Shown here piece by piece: positions 33,201 through 44,246 of a DNA stretch of 64,000 nt. The number at the start of each line of letters is the position of its first letter. Position 1 is the stretch's first letter. This DNA comes from Artemisia argyi (taxonomy: Eukaryota > Streptophyta > Magnoliopsida > Asterales > Asteraceae), in NCBI GenBank assembly GCA_030686995.1, contig CM060693.1, forward strand, positions 122,642,228 to 122,706,227. Direction: 5' to 3'. Below the pieces are notes generated by a model. The model was not told the DNA's origin and searched no databases. It saw only the letters and a list, made by a program, of their open reading frames with translations. Made by a program: the position numbers and the translations under genes.

Positions 33201-36200
33201 TTAAACAAAACATGCAAGTTTTAATTAAACATTTTAGAATACAAAAAATTACGTCATTTTTATGAGACATAGTTAGAAATCATAAAATGATGAATCAGGT
33301 TTGACTAGATAAAAGTAACAATAAAATGAGAAGAAACCCTAACCTTCTCCTCAAGGCTAGATATCTCATTTCCAAATCTATCATCCTGAAACAAACAACA
33401 TAAGTCAAGTACTTTAAGAGTTTCACTCTTTACACGTTAGTACTTTAAGCTTTAATTAAAGATAGTACCTTGGCTTTAAGCACACGGTTTAGTCCTCCTT
33501 GGAGTAAGGTCTCCATATGTTCAAGTTCATCTATGGTTAATCCCTGAAGATCTTGGCCGCGCAATTGCCTATGTATATGCAAGTCATTATTCATCCAATA
33601 TTTATAGAAGTAAATAGATACCTTTAAAAGTTATAATACCTTAGCTCACGATTCTTGTCGGCAATCTCTTTGCAAAGTCTTACCTCATCCCTTTCGACTA
33701 GCTACATCAGGTAACAACTTTAAATACAAATTTTCAGCCCTAAAATAGAACTAATTGTGTTGAATTATATTTTAAGAAAATAGCATGTCCAAAAATTAAA
33801 AATTTAAAAGTAGAATGGAGATGCCATTTTATTTCTTTGAAGAACATATTTAAGAAGCTAGTGAAGAGCTAAAGATACAAAGCAAAATACAGTTACATAC
33901 ACACTTGAGTCAAAATCAGTTTAGAAATACTTTAGTGAATATATAGTTGAGTTGGAGAAAAATTTTGTATATACTTTTATAAGCAAAAAATATGTGTAAA
34001 CAAAAGAGCTTAAACCTGTAGGTTAAGAGAAGGTTCATCTACTTTATCCAAACTGTTATTTGAATGGAGCTTGTACTTTCCTAGAATCTCCAGCATGCTT
34101 TGAAACACAGAGATACTATAGATCATTATCATTTATATACAATCTTATGATTTAACTCATAAAAACATACCTTATATGCAAAACTTCAAGAAGAATTCAT
34201 AACCAAAACTGAACATTTTTTAAACGATTTTAAGATGATCGATAACGTGGTGGTTTATAGTTAAAATCTTACTATTGTATTGTGCTCTGAATTATGAATT
34301 TATGTATCCGAGTTTGCTAGAAAGATCTGCTCTAAATTTGATAGAAACTATGTTCCGCGGTTTCTAATCAATGGCGGGGCTAGAAAAATTACTTGGGAGG
34401 GCCGAAACAAATTTTTTCCCGGAAGAACATTAGATGGGAGGCCGAGATGGAAAAAAATAAAATTTTAACACATGAAATCGCGAAAAAATACACTAACGGA
34501 CTTATCCCTTAATAGCTCCGCCATTGTTTCTAATCTACTCTTTTAATGTCCAGTCACCCAGTGAATTATGTTTTTAAGGCTAATGTTGAAAGCAACTACT
34601 AATAAATTATTTACCCTAATGTATAAGTTTGTTTTTAATTTAAGATGGGATAAAAAATTTGAGTTCTGTAACTTAATATCAGGAAACACAATTTATGTGT
34701 ATCATTTAGAGCCGTTTTTGCTAGCAATAATATCGTTTTAAATTGTTAAGTAATCAAATTACTGATTTAACAACATACAGAAACTTTGTGTTATATAATT
34801 AGTTGACATGAAATTACTGATGTTTGAACTTCGACCAGAAATTCTTACTCAAAGCCATCGATCCAAATGCTTTTTGTTGCTTTGATAATGCTATTGCAAT
34901 GTAAGTGTTTTTTTGAGTTAAAAAGCAATATCCATTATGAACCAGTACTTGCGTCATGTAGAGATAAAGCTTTGATAATATCTCTCTCTTTGTTATTTCT
35001 TCAAAGCAAGGACTCATTTGGCTGATTGAACTTCGAATATATATGTATACATGTACAGATACATACTAGAAACAGTTAAAAGACAAAATAAAGAGCAGTT
35101 ATCATTAACTAACTCAACTGCTTAGTTGAAAGTAACATGATAATCAAATAAATCAAAGAAAATAAAAAATGCAGATAGAACCACAAGAAACATGAATAAA
35201 ATTTCTTGTTTGTCAATACATGTCTGAAAAAAAGATATAAACTATAAGAATGTGAATGCACTTGTTCGAACACTAAATCGTCTGCTGATCCATTCTTACT
35301 AGCATGTCTAATTATGAAACCAGCTAACAATTTGATTAACATAATAGTTTTGCCGTATTATGTCTACATAACTACATTGGGTGCTTTGACATTACAACAA
35401 TTATAAATATTTTTGTAGGAGTGATATAATTTGTCATTGTTGGGGGTGTTAAATATGGCTCAACCAATGATTGAATCAGTAGCCAGCTGTTGTAACTAAT
35501 TAAAGTGTTTTGGCCAAATTGGTTTTAAAACACATGTGACTAATTCTAGCTTCTCGCTTGTTAGTTGAAAACTTTAAATAGTTGAAATTTATGTCTACTA
35601 AGTACAAATACAAAACTAAAGTTTGCTTAACATAATCTTACACATGGCTGGCGGCTAGAGAAAGTTAAAAGGAAAATTAAACTAATAGATACTGTAATAT
35701 GTTTGACCATAAGATTAGAAAATATAATATTCCTAACAACTTTGTTTTACATAGCAAGACTAAAGAAGAAATTCTTTTGACTAGAAATAGCAAGTCTACT
35801 TATCTTAATCTATAGATCAACAATCCAAATGCCCATGACGATTTCCCTTTTAATCTTCAAAGATATATGATGATTCAGTTTGAAAAACTAAGTATAATTC
35901 ATGGTTTAATTCCTATTAATAAGACAATACCTTCTTTTTTTTCATATCATGAAAACAAGAACAAAACATCATTTCATGTTCCCATTAAAAACATGAAATT
36001 GATCTTATAGATTTCGATATAAATGAAACAAAATACTCCCCCAAAGTGGCTCATACTTGTACATAGAACCGCATTACATTTCCAAAGATCCAAACTTACC
36101 TAGAACTCGAATACTCGAATAATTTTCCAGTGGCGGAGAAGATGATAAGAGCGACATCAGCATCGCAAAGAACAGCGAGTTCTTGAGCTTTCTTGAGAAG

Positions 36201-36281
36201 CCCTCTTCTTCTTTTCGAGAACGTCACTTGCCTCGCCGTTATATTATCGATTTTCTTGATCTTTATTTTTTCCCTCGCCAT
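30239..36281 (-). CDS. SVP-like: SVP/JOINTLESS-clade MADS-box transcription factor (MIKC type), 8 coding exons
   Basis: Exons (minus strand): 36281-36100, 34097-34016, 33701-33640, 33568-33469, 33385-33344, 30862-30821, 30711-30539, 30254-30239. They sum to 699 nt, 232 aa, phases all consistent. Residues 1-60 are a full MADS DNA-binding domain ([20 protein letters not shown], then [20 protein letters not shown] and [20 protein letters not shown]). Then come [15 protein letters not shown] and a K-box (dimerisation) with [20 protein letters not shown]. The 62/100/42/42-nt exon sizes and the StMADS11-clade wording point to SHORT VEGETATIVE PHASE/AGL24/JOINTLESS proteins, nuclear regulators of flowering time, floral meristems or bud dormancy. 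The C-terminus is [12 protein letters not shown], an LxLxL EAR-like repressor motif split by the last intron. Introns 1 (2.0 kb) and 5 (2.5 kb) host transposons. Intron 6 has a GC donor. No coding damage seen. Confidence 0.93.
30326..30352. other. 27-nt alternating purine-pyrimidine tract (Z-DNA-prone)
   Basis: ACGCGTGTGCGTGCACGCAC continues as GCGTGTG without breaking the purine-pyrimidine alternation, and contains the perfect 14-bp palindrome GTGCGTGCACGCAC. It is GC-rich in an AT-rich region and lies in the last intron of the MADS-box gene. Confidence 0.8.
30712..30820 (-). other. GC-AG intron of the MADS-box gene
   Basis: The 42-nt exon ends ...AAACAGCAG at 30821 and is followed by GCAAGAC, not GT. 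No in-frame GT donor exists before the next in-frame stop. The acceptor is TATAG before ATGATGATGATTTC at 30711. GC-AG is the commonest non-canonical intron type in plants, and CAG|GCAAG fits its strong donor consensus. Confidence 0.75.
30975..31958 (-). mobile_element. PIF/Harbinger-derived element in intron 5 of the MADS-box gene
   Basis: The 984-bp unit is flanked by TTA on both sides (30972-30974 and 31959-31961), the 3-bp target typical of PIF/Harbinger. The ends GACTAGTAGTATTGG and GGCTAGTCGTAATGG (reverse complement of the right end) match at 12 of 15 bases. The interior carries the start and a later piece of a Harbinger transposase gene on the minus strand. Confidence 0.85.
31210..31778 (-). 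pseudogene. Truncated PIF/Harbinger transposase
   Basis: From about 31620 leftward the minus strand reads [39 protein letters not shown], then after a frame change [20 protein letters not shown], a stop, [14 protein letters not shown] sequence, and [20 protein letters not shown]. These are N-terminal pieces of the plant Harbinger nuclease family; the DDE catalytic part is absent. The product cannot mobilise the element. Confidence 0.8.
32612..32766. mobile_element. Possible MITE in intron 5
   Basis: GGATGTTTAGATTG at the left and the reverse complement of the right end, TCATGTTTGGATTG, agree at most positions around a 155-bp AT-rich core. No clean target duplication found. Confidence 0.35.
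34370..34525. mobile_element. 156-bp MITE in intron 1 with 10-bp target duplication
   Basis: The ends AATGGCGGGGCTA and AATGGCGGAGCTA (reverse complement of the right end) form a 13-bp inverted repeat with one mismatch. The 10-bp GTTTCTAATC is repeated on both sides (34360-34369, 34526-34535). A 9-10 bp duplication is most like a Mutator-type MITE. Confidence 0.85.
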
Positions 36282-37079
36282 AGATATGTCACAACAATAT
36301 TTCTTCTACAATCAAAACAAAAACACACAATATCAAACCTTCTATTTACAGAAAGTTTCTTTTTAGCATGATTTGGTCTTGATGATCATGCAATAGTGTT
36401 TAGTAAGAGAAAAAAGTGTTAGGTTAGGTATAAAAAATGGTGGATTACTTCTGCTTACTTATTTCTAGAATGTAAGTGAAAGATTATTCTCTAGATTAGA
36501 CTACTATTGATATCTATGTCACACCTAAACTCACATGAAAATGTTAGTTCCAAAAGGGTTTCTCAAGCAAGATCATTTAGATCTAACCAACAAAAATAAA
36601 GCAAACCCATAAAAACCCACAAAAAATTAGGCAACCCCCAAAACTCCCCACAGAGAATATAATAAAGTAACATGATAAACTATAATCAAATCTTGTTGAA
36701 TATGCAACAAGTTTTAGAAGAAAACATACTTGTAGGTTGTCAGTGTTTTCTTGAGTTTTTACCTTTTTTTAAGGGAAAATGAGGAGACTATTTGAGGAGA
36801 GACTAGAAAGTATGGATTATACCATAGCTTGCTGACCAATAATAGAAGAGAAGAAAGTGATGTAGGTCTGTAGGATGCTATATGTGATTGAGAAATGCAA
36901 GTGTGTACCTGTATATACGTGTGTGTTTCAAGCTAGGAAAAGTAAAATCTTCCTATAAATAGCAAAACTATACCCACTTTGCTTGCCACATTTGCCAAAA
37001 GAGAGCAAAAAAGTGTTTTATTTGTTTTGCTGTTTTGGGGATAATGTCTCTATATTTTTCCAGCGAATGTGTATTAGTA
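36282..37079 (-). promoter_or_regulatory. 5' UTR and proximal promoter region of the MADS-box gene
   Basis: On the minus strand, CTACAA|GTATGT near 36729 and TTGATTGTAG|AAG at 36306 would define a 5' UTR intron of about 424 bp ending 24 bp before the start codon region. Such leader introns are common in MIKC genes, but this one is inferred from splice-like sequence only. Upstream, TATTTATA (minus, about 36955) is a possible but unusual TATA element. A Stowaway element marks the upstream limit. Confidence 0.4.
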
Positions 37080-37330
37080 ACTCCGTCCCATAATTATTGT
37101 CCACGTTTGACTTTTGAAGTCTTTATTTTGCACCTTTGACCTTAAATATTTTTATTTGTTTTATATAATACTTGATAAAAATTATACGAATGAAAATACA
37201 TTTAAAACTCAATCCATTTATATATTTTCAATCAAGTAATATATATCACAAAGAAAAATAATTACGGTCAAAGTTGAAAGCTAAAGACTAAAAAAGTCAA
37301 ATGTGGACAATAAGTATAGGACGGAGGGAG
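37080..37330. mobile_element. Stowaway MITE (Tc1/mariner type)
   Basis: The ends read ACTCCGTCCCATAATTATTG and, as the reverse complement of the right end, CTCCCTCCGTCCTATACTTA. This is the classic Stowaway terminal repeat, with the left end a few bases short. The unit is 251 bp, flanked by the TA target dinucleotide (37078-37079, 37331-37332). It sits 0.8 kb upstream of the MADS-box start codon, probably within its promoter region. Confidence 0.9.
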
Positions 37331-37451
37331 TAAAAATTATAAATAAGTACATAGATTATACTCGTATGTAATGATGAGGTGGACTTTTATTTCAAAAATA
37401 TTTCAGTTGTAGATGGAGTTGCGTTTTGATGTGGACTTCGATTCTTCGTTA

Positions 37452-39274
37452 GAGCACATGGTATGTTCACTCAGGTTTTGCGTTATGGCTTAACGCATCG
37501 CGTTAAAGCTTGCGTTACCATACCATGGAACCACGTTAACATCTTGCGTTGCGTCTTGCGTTAAGCTGCTAACGCAACGTGAAAGGCCAAATCAAATTTA
37601 AAAAAAATTAAAAAAAAAAAAAAAAAAAAAATCACTTTACCCCTCCAACGTATGTATGACAGTTGGATTTGATTATTTGAATAAAAAAATTACACTTTCC
37701 ACCCCTCCACCTTTATAAACAGCTACATTTATTAAAAAAATCAAAACCTTTTTCCCACCACTATAAATAACCAATTAACACACAACTTTTTTTTCACACT
37801 TCACAACTCAATCTCATCTACATATACTTCTATTTGCTAAAAAAAATGCCGGGATTAATTTAAAAACAACGACGATAGTTTCTTGAATCTCATGGGTGGG
37901 TGGAATAACCCAAACGCGGGTTCATCATCACCCAAGATCCCTTTCCCTAACCTACTCGGCTTGTCGAGCAAAGAACTTTACCTACAACATCAACGATTTC
38001 TATATTGGGAACAAAACCAACAAAACACACTAAACACCAATTTTCAAAATCTACAATTCTCACAACAATCACAACCGCCATCCCAATCATCACAAACACA
38101 AACCAGAACAACTAAAGTTTCCGAAACACTTACGTCTCCTACAAAGCCATTCAAACGAGGTGGTAAACGAAAGGCCAAAAAATCCAAAGATCCCGAACAA
38201 ATCGATGAGAATGAATAAAATCCCAACGTGACCATTATACGTTAGCAATCAAGTGAGGAAAAACTAATTACAAAGTGTTATGTGGCCGCTACCGAGGATC
38301 CACAAGTCGGACGTGCACAAGCTTGCGATACATTTTGGAAACGGGTAATCAACGAGTTCAGTAGACTCAATTTTCAAACCCGCAACAAGGATATGTTACA
38401 AGACAAGTGGAAAACATTGAACCATGATTGCATGAAGTTCAACGCGTACTATAAACGTTCGAAATGTGGAGAAAAGTGAGGAAAGTGAAGTGGATATCAT
38501 GCGACGGGCTAGAGAAATGTACCATGACGAGCACAAAATTGCGTCATTTAATAACGAGGAGGCATGGGAGGTTTCGCGTGCTCATCAAAAATGGGACGCA
38601 CGGGAACCGCTTGATTTAATCGGCGATATCCCAATCCAAACAAACGAGACGTTATTTGGTCATGATGAATAACCACGTCTGATGGGCAAAAAGTGTGCTT
38701 CAAAGAAATCCAAATCTGAGAGCACGACAAGTACATGGGGAGCGAGTACCGAAGGAACAAGCTCGTCAAGCCAATTCGGGGAGACTATGACATCCGAGTA
38801 TCGTATCAAACGGGAAACCGCCCAAGAGGCATATCGGGCGGCTAAAGTAAAAGATGAAACGATAACAAGGTTGGAAGAGATGAGATTTCTAATGCTTGAA
38901 ACTCCCGACAATGATCCAAATGTGACGTTTTGGATCAATTCGGAAAAAGACAAAATTATCAAAAAATATAACTTGCAACCTCGACAGTACATGTAATTGT
39001 ATTTCGTAATTTTTGTATGTTGTAGTTTCCTTATGTCTTATGCTCATCATTTCTTTTTTTGTTGTAACTTTGTTTTTTTTTTAATTCGTAATGTAATGTT
39101 GAACTTTTAATGTTATAAATGAAGTATTAGTTTTAGTGGGGTTGAATTTATAAATTGTTGAGTTAAGGTTGAGTTATGATAAGGGGTGTTTTTTTAGTTA
39201 AGGTAAAAAAGTTAAAGCTGGGCTGACGTGACGCCGAGTGAAAGTTTAACTTGGTGTTACCACACCCTCTGCTC
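37452..39274 (+). mobile_element. Harbinger-type element carrying only ORF1
   Basis: The left end GAGCACATGGTATGTT and the reverse complement of the right end GAGCAGAGGGTGTGGT match at 12 of 16 positions. The left flank is TTA and the right flank ATA, so the expected 3-bp duplication is imperfect. Both subterminal regions contain TTAACG/GTTAA-type direct repeats. The interior encodes the MYB/SANT-like DNA-binding partner but no transposase, so it would rely on enzymes elsewhere. Confidence 0.7.
37847..38996 (+). pseudogene. Decayed Harbinger ORF1 (MYB/SANT-like, NAM-associated C-terminal domain)
   Basis: Pieces in order: an ATG (37847) whose frame breaks within five codons, LNLMGGWNNPNAGSSSPKIP, a Q/S-rich linker, the basic patch FKRGGKRKAKKSKD, the SANT-like AQACDTFWKRVINEFSRLNF and KWKTLNHDCMKFNAYYKRSK, EAWEVSRAHQKWDAREPLDL, and the coiled-coil end EYRIKRETAQEAYRAAKVKD. 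At least two frameshifts and three stops interrupt it. Such proteins are often mis-annotated as glutathione S-transferase T3-like; they bind element ends and partner the Harbinger nuclease. Confidence 0.8.
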
Positions 39275-39557
39275 ATATATGGTTTTTAACGTTGGAAAAA
39301 TAAGAAAATACTTAGACAGTTAAATCGTATGAATACATTTCATAACTAATCACATGTATTATACAAGATCTTTTAGCTTAGCAACGCCTGTCTCCTCCCT
39401 TGTTGAATTTTGGAAATTTTTTAAACCCTAAATCTTAAGATCGTCTCCTGCAATCTTAACTATCCTTGAACATTATTTTTTATTATTTAAACAATAGTTC
39501 TTGACGATTAAGCTCTTGTCACTAACTCATAGTGCTTAGATTCGTATGGTATGTGTG

Positions 39558-39891
39558 TGTTATGGTTTGATTTTGAGTTGAACTTCTAGAGAGATGTTAG
39601 AGAGAGAAAGAAGAGTGGGAGCCTTTGAGAGAAACTAGAGATTTGTTAGATTGCAAATGAAAGGTCCAACCCTCTCCCTTGGTGGGAGAGGGGTATTTAT
39701 AGTACAAGCATGAAACGCCCTCACTCGGGCTGTGGATTGGGTATACAGTGGGTAAAGACCCATCCTTCCTCCACAATGTTACTTAAACTAAACTATTACT
39801 AACTAATGATAGTAACGACTACGAGCTAACTTAATGATATTAGATACTCAGGGTGGCCGAGTCTTTTATATGAATATTTATATTCCTAACA
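39558..39891 (-). repeat. Copia 3' LTR
   Basis: On the minus strand it begins TGTTAGGAATATAAATATTC right after the purine tract GGGGGAGAT and ends CCATAACA, giving a TGTTA...TAACA inverted end. It has a TATA-like ACTATAAATACCCC followed by a C/T-rich leader. The 334-bp length depends on the left border, which cannot be checked without the 5' LTR. Confidence 0.6.
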
Positions 39892-42241
39892 ATCTCCCCC
39901 TAAGGGAGGTCACCCAGGAATTTACAAATTGAATTCTAGCATTCTAATCTTTGAAGTTAACACTGTAGCTCATAGTCTTTGATTCTTCATAGTCACAAAT
40001 CTTTATGCTTCCAGCAATGAACTTTTGATGACTGTTCATTGGACTTAGATAATCTTTGAGAATTCATTGAGGTCATCATCCAACTTTCATCTTCAAGTCA
40101 TCTTTAGTATTATCGTCTCCATGTGAAGTTGTGATTGTTGAACCGGCGTGCTCACACTTTTCTTGAATCATGTTTTAAGCATCAGAGTAGCAGAAGCTTT
40201 GGTTGAAGGCCTTTGAGTTCTCAAGATTTCTTTAACAATGATGATTAAGTGTGAACACGGGGTGATGGACCGACATCTCTTCAGTGATCAGTAGCAACCG
40301 CCAGATATTCCTGCTAGTAAACAGTTAACAACAAATCATCTGGCACTTATAGGTTCGGACTTCGAGATCGTAATCAGCATAGTGTGAAAACTTTCTCTAA
40401 TCCTTGCCAAGGCCGTTCCTGAATCGGATACCCTTGAAAGGGCTTACAAGATTTACCGAAGTACATAAACGTTTCAGGTGAGTCGCTAGAGGTTACTCCA
40501 CGACTGTAGATCGTTTGAAACCACTGCAACCACTAAGCGTAATCCATAAGAGATTACTGAAGTGACCTGCTTTCAGGGCTGTTTGATGTTGACCCTGGCA
40601 GGAATTTCCATTCAATCATTGAAAATTACATTTGTAATTTCTCTCATGAATGTTCTGGTAGATTGCTAAAATCTACGTAGGACTCTTAAATGTACATCTG
40701 GTGCCCTTGATTATGAACCACCAGTGCAAAAATATCAAGTGTTCCTATTGAGATCTTATGATGTATCTCGCGGCTCTAGACTCGATAAGTGCAATATTTG
40801 GTAATCGGAGACTGGAGCGGTGTCTCCTGATTCAATATCAACATGGCTAGTAATGAGCGGTCGATAGATTATCCAGGGTTCCCCGTGAGAGTGAAACAAG
40901 CTCTTTTGAGAGAACTTGTGTGGCTTAGAAGGTTTGGTGCAGTGCGTCACTGGGTCCATGACGTCTTAGTCTTCAATACCGGTGTCGCTTTATCAACAAC
41001 CAGTAGTATATGAATGGAACCCGGTTTCTGCCCTATGGTTGAATAATATGAAGGGCTATTTCTTTTCACCCTTTCTCATTTCATTTATTTTTTAATTCTT
41101 CAACCCCTTCTTTATCCTTTCTCACATTACTCCTTTTTTCATACTCACACCTAAGGACTTTCTAATACTAACTATTCGGTATTGTCCATGGGTAGATCCC
41201 TCCGGCTCTGGCAGATCATAAGACGGTTTACCTAACCTTTCTCACTTCATGACTATCCTATATTGCCGTAAACCAAATCATTGAAAAATCTTCTCAAAGT
41301 GTTTATGATTATGAAACATATTTTGTTAACACTTTGAGAGTTTTGTATTTTTCAAATACTCACCTTTAACATGTGCTCATATGATTTTGTATAAAAATTT
41401 GCACATGAAGAGTAGAGTTTACACTTTTTGAATTGATCCATCTTCAGTGAACATGACCGATTCGAGACACGCTTACATCACTGGATAAACTAGCTTGAAG
41501 TTATTACCCGGCCTGGTCATATCCTCCAAAGGTTTCTCGAAACGGTACACTCTAATCAGACAAGTCCTCTTCGAGACACGCTTACATCACTGGTTAGACC
41601 AACTTGAAGTTATTACCCGGCCAGGACAAGTCCTTTCGATTAATGATAGTTTTTGTTTCGTCAATTCATTGTTGAAATCTGAGTCGCGCTCTCATGAGAT
41701 GCCAAATCCTTTTTAGTCACCACAAACCATTTGCTCCCCCTCAATATGTGCATTGATATACAAAAGAGTTTAGCACATATGGGAGAGCTTACGTTTAAGT
41801 CCACACAATTACATTTTAATCAGATTTCATATTTAAATCACATTTTCTCCCCCGATCAAAATTTTCAAGCCATTTGAGATTTGTGATCCCAAGTGATTTA
41901 AATAAGTTCAAAGATTTTTGGAGAAAAATGTGGTCAGATTTAAGATAAACTGACTATGAGACGAAACAATACTCCCCCTCAATCATTGAGGGAGCATGTT
42001 ATGTGTCAGAAATGATGAGTTTATAAAATGATTTGGAGTTTACCGAGAAACTCATGACAGATTCATTTTCTGACACATAACAATCACATTTTATTCACTG
42101 CTTGATATGAACAAAGAGACAAGTGTTGATGATATAGAGTTTTGAAATTATTCTCCCCCTCAATCGATGACCCATTTTTTATTTACATTTTGATGAAAGA
42201 CTTAACCTTTTTGTCATCGATTGAGTGGCAAATTTTATGGA
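39892..42241 (-). other. Copia 3' region with repeated polypurine modules
   Basis: CTCCCCCT on the plus strand (AGGGGGAG on the element strand) occurs at 39893, 41734, 41972 and 42153, with CTCCCCC at 41849. Three modules are followed by strong inverted repeats: ATATGTGC/GCACATAT, GTTATGTGTCAGAAA/TTTCTGACACATAAC (41998-42012, 42067-42081) and CAATCGATGAC/GTCATCGATTG (42161-42171, 42213-42223). A ~109-bp direct duplication lies at 41461-41640. No protein is encoded. Repeated purine tracts upstream of the 3' LTR are described for the Sirevirus lineage of Copia. Confidence 0.65.
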
Positions 42242-43661
42242 TGATGAGGCGAAAAATAAACCACTTTTAGGGGGGCATTTAAGCCCGGAATTGAATTTAT
42301 TTGATCAAATATTACCCTAAATCGTTCCTTTTGTGATTTTAGGTACTTTGGGAGAGAAATCTGGAAAAGGAGGCAATTCGGACGTTTTTGGAGCATAAAA
42401 GTGAAGAAAACGCCAAAGACTTAATTTTCCATGCTGAGAACAGTACCTGACGGCGTCAAGAGGAAGACCCTGACGGCGTCAGGAGTAAAAGTGGTGACGA
42501 CCCAGTGCAAACCTGACGGCGTCACAACAAGGGCGTCAAGAGTAAAATCTGTGACGGCCTGCACAAGGTGTACACATGACGGCGTCAGACCCAGATCTAG
42601 GCAGTCCGAGGAACTATTTGGCGGCGAGATGACAGCGTCAGCCCTTTGTTCTTGACGCCGTCACCTTCTAAACTCTATATATAGTTTTCTATTTTTCATT
42701 CATTAGAGAGGAACTTGTGTGGAGATAATTAGGGCCGAACTTTGTAAACCCTAACTCATATTTTACAGTACTTTCAAGGGTTTTCAACCCTTGAATCCTT
42801 TCATGTGTTATTAAGATAAGTCTTCTCTTTAATTCAATCAATATGTCTATGTGTTGGTTGATTATATCTTTTACTTGTCTTGATTTCAACATGCTAGGCT
42901 AGATTTATCTTGTGTTTGCTTAGATTTAATGAAACCTAGATGTTAATTATTTGTTGATTACTTGTTTATGGTTGTATTGGATGAATGATTTCAATGTTAG
43001 GCTTAAGAAAACTGGCAGATCTCCATTGTGTAACATGCTTGAACGTCTTAGGAAACATGAACCGACGTGTACTAGGTTTTATTGGTTGTATTTAATGCAT
43101 GAGTAAATTTTAATGATCCCATGTTAGGAGCTTCTTAGCTGGCTCGACATAGGAGTGAAGTAGGCACTCATAGGATTGGGGAAGTAAGTACGCCACCCCA
43201 TGAATGGTATTAAGGAATACAATCCATCATCCACGCAACTATAACAAGTAATTAACGTGTAAAAGATATCTAGGGAGTAGTGAAATCTAAGTAAACACAT
43301 TTCTCCCATATATTGCTCACAACCTTAGTTTAAATTAGTTTATTTTCATTTATAGTATTTTATTTTGATTGCATCTTAGTATTGGGTTAGTTGACTAGCA
43401 ATTAATTCCGCCCAACTCCTTCAAACCCGAGATTTTTACTTGCTTTCTAAAAAATATAAAAATACAAAAAGAATCATCCCTCATCTCTAGACCTAGTCTT
43501 TAGGTTTTCTAATCCTAGCGACACTATTCCTAGCTGAACAATCAATCCCCCGGTACTAGTCATTATACTATACTACATCGATCAGGTACACTGCCTGGTG
43601 GGGGTTGTAAGCTTCTCGAGATCCCTCGAGAGGTAAAGCTTGGTGCAATCCCTACGCATCA
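42242..43661 (+). mobile_element. Solo LTR of the Athila-like family
   Basis: A 1420-bp block begins TGATGAGGCGAAAAAT and ends CCCTACGCATCA, flanked by perfect ATGGA duplications (42237-42241, 43662-43666). It is the inverted counterpart of the LTRs at 57544-58986 and 62778-64000. No internal sequence remains, so it is a recombination product. It carries the TGACG dyad array and a CTATATATAG TATA box (42675-42684). Confidence 0.93.
42448..42684 (+). promoter_or_regulatory. TGACG-S-CGTCA dyad array plus TATA box in the solo LTR
   Basis: Five exact TGACGGCGTCA/TGACGCCGTCA 11-mers plus several partial copies (GTGACGGCCTG, GGGCGTCAAG, TGACAGCGTCA) lie between 42448 and 42663; the TATA box starts 12 bp later. 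TGACG is the core half-site for plant TGA-type bZIP factors; here two half-sites face each other with one base between. The position just upstream of TATA in U3 suggests an enhancer. Confidence 0.7.
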
Positions 43662-44246
43662 ATGGAAGATTGCAAAGTTGATTGATTTTCAAAAATCATG
43701 GTACCACCAAGTTTTGCACAAATACTTTCCTGAAGAATCACAGAAAGGAAAGAATTTTCTATAGGACAAAGATAAGAAGCTTTTGCTTCTTTTCGCAGGA
43801 ATGAGGCACTGAAGCGTACCTCAAGTCGATGAAACATGGATATAAAGTAATCCATGCCCGGGAGAAATTAATCACCTGTTGATAGGAACAGTTGTCTTTT
43901 TGGCGACGTGCTTTCCTCATTTTGAAGAGAGGGTTGCTATCTGAAGTAATAGCAAGCCGTATTTTTAAAGAAGATTTCGAGAGGCGACATGTTTTAGAAA
44001 AAACATTATTTGGAATATATAGAAAAACTCTCGCTCAAGCATATGTATGTTTCTGTGTCATTATTGAATGACATTTTTAGAAGCATACATAATATTGATT
44101 ACATGAGAGACATGTCGCGAAAAGAATATTTTTGGAGTTTTTATATTTTTGCAGATTTTTATGGTTTTATAATTTTCTATTTTCATTTTGTATTGCACTA
44201 TGTACAAAATATATATGAAGCAAATTCATTACTCCTCATTCTCTTC

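Noticed and set aside
43124..43309. Similar 61-78-codon frames at 43124, 57897 and 63131
   Set aside because: All are the same stretch of one LTR family. The similarity is explained by repeat copies, and the stretch shows no coding signature.
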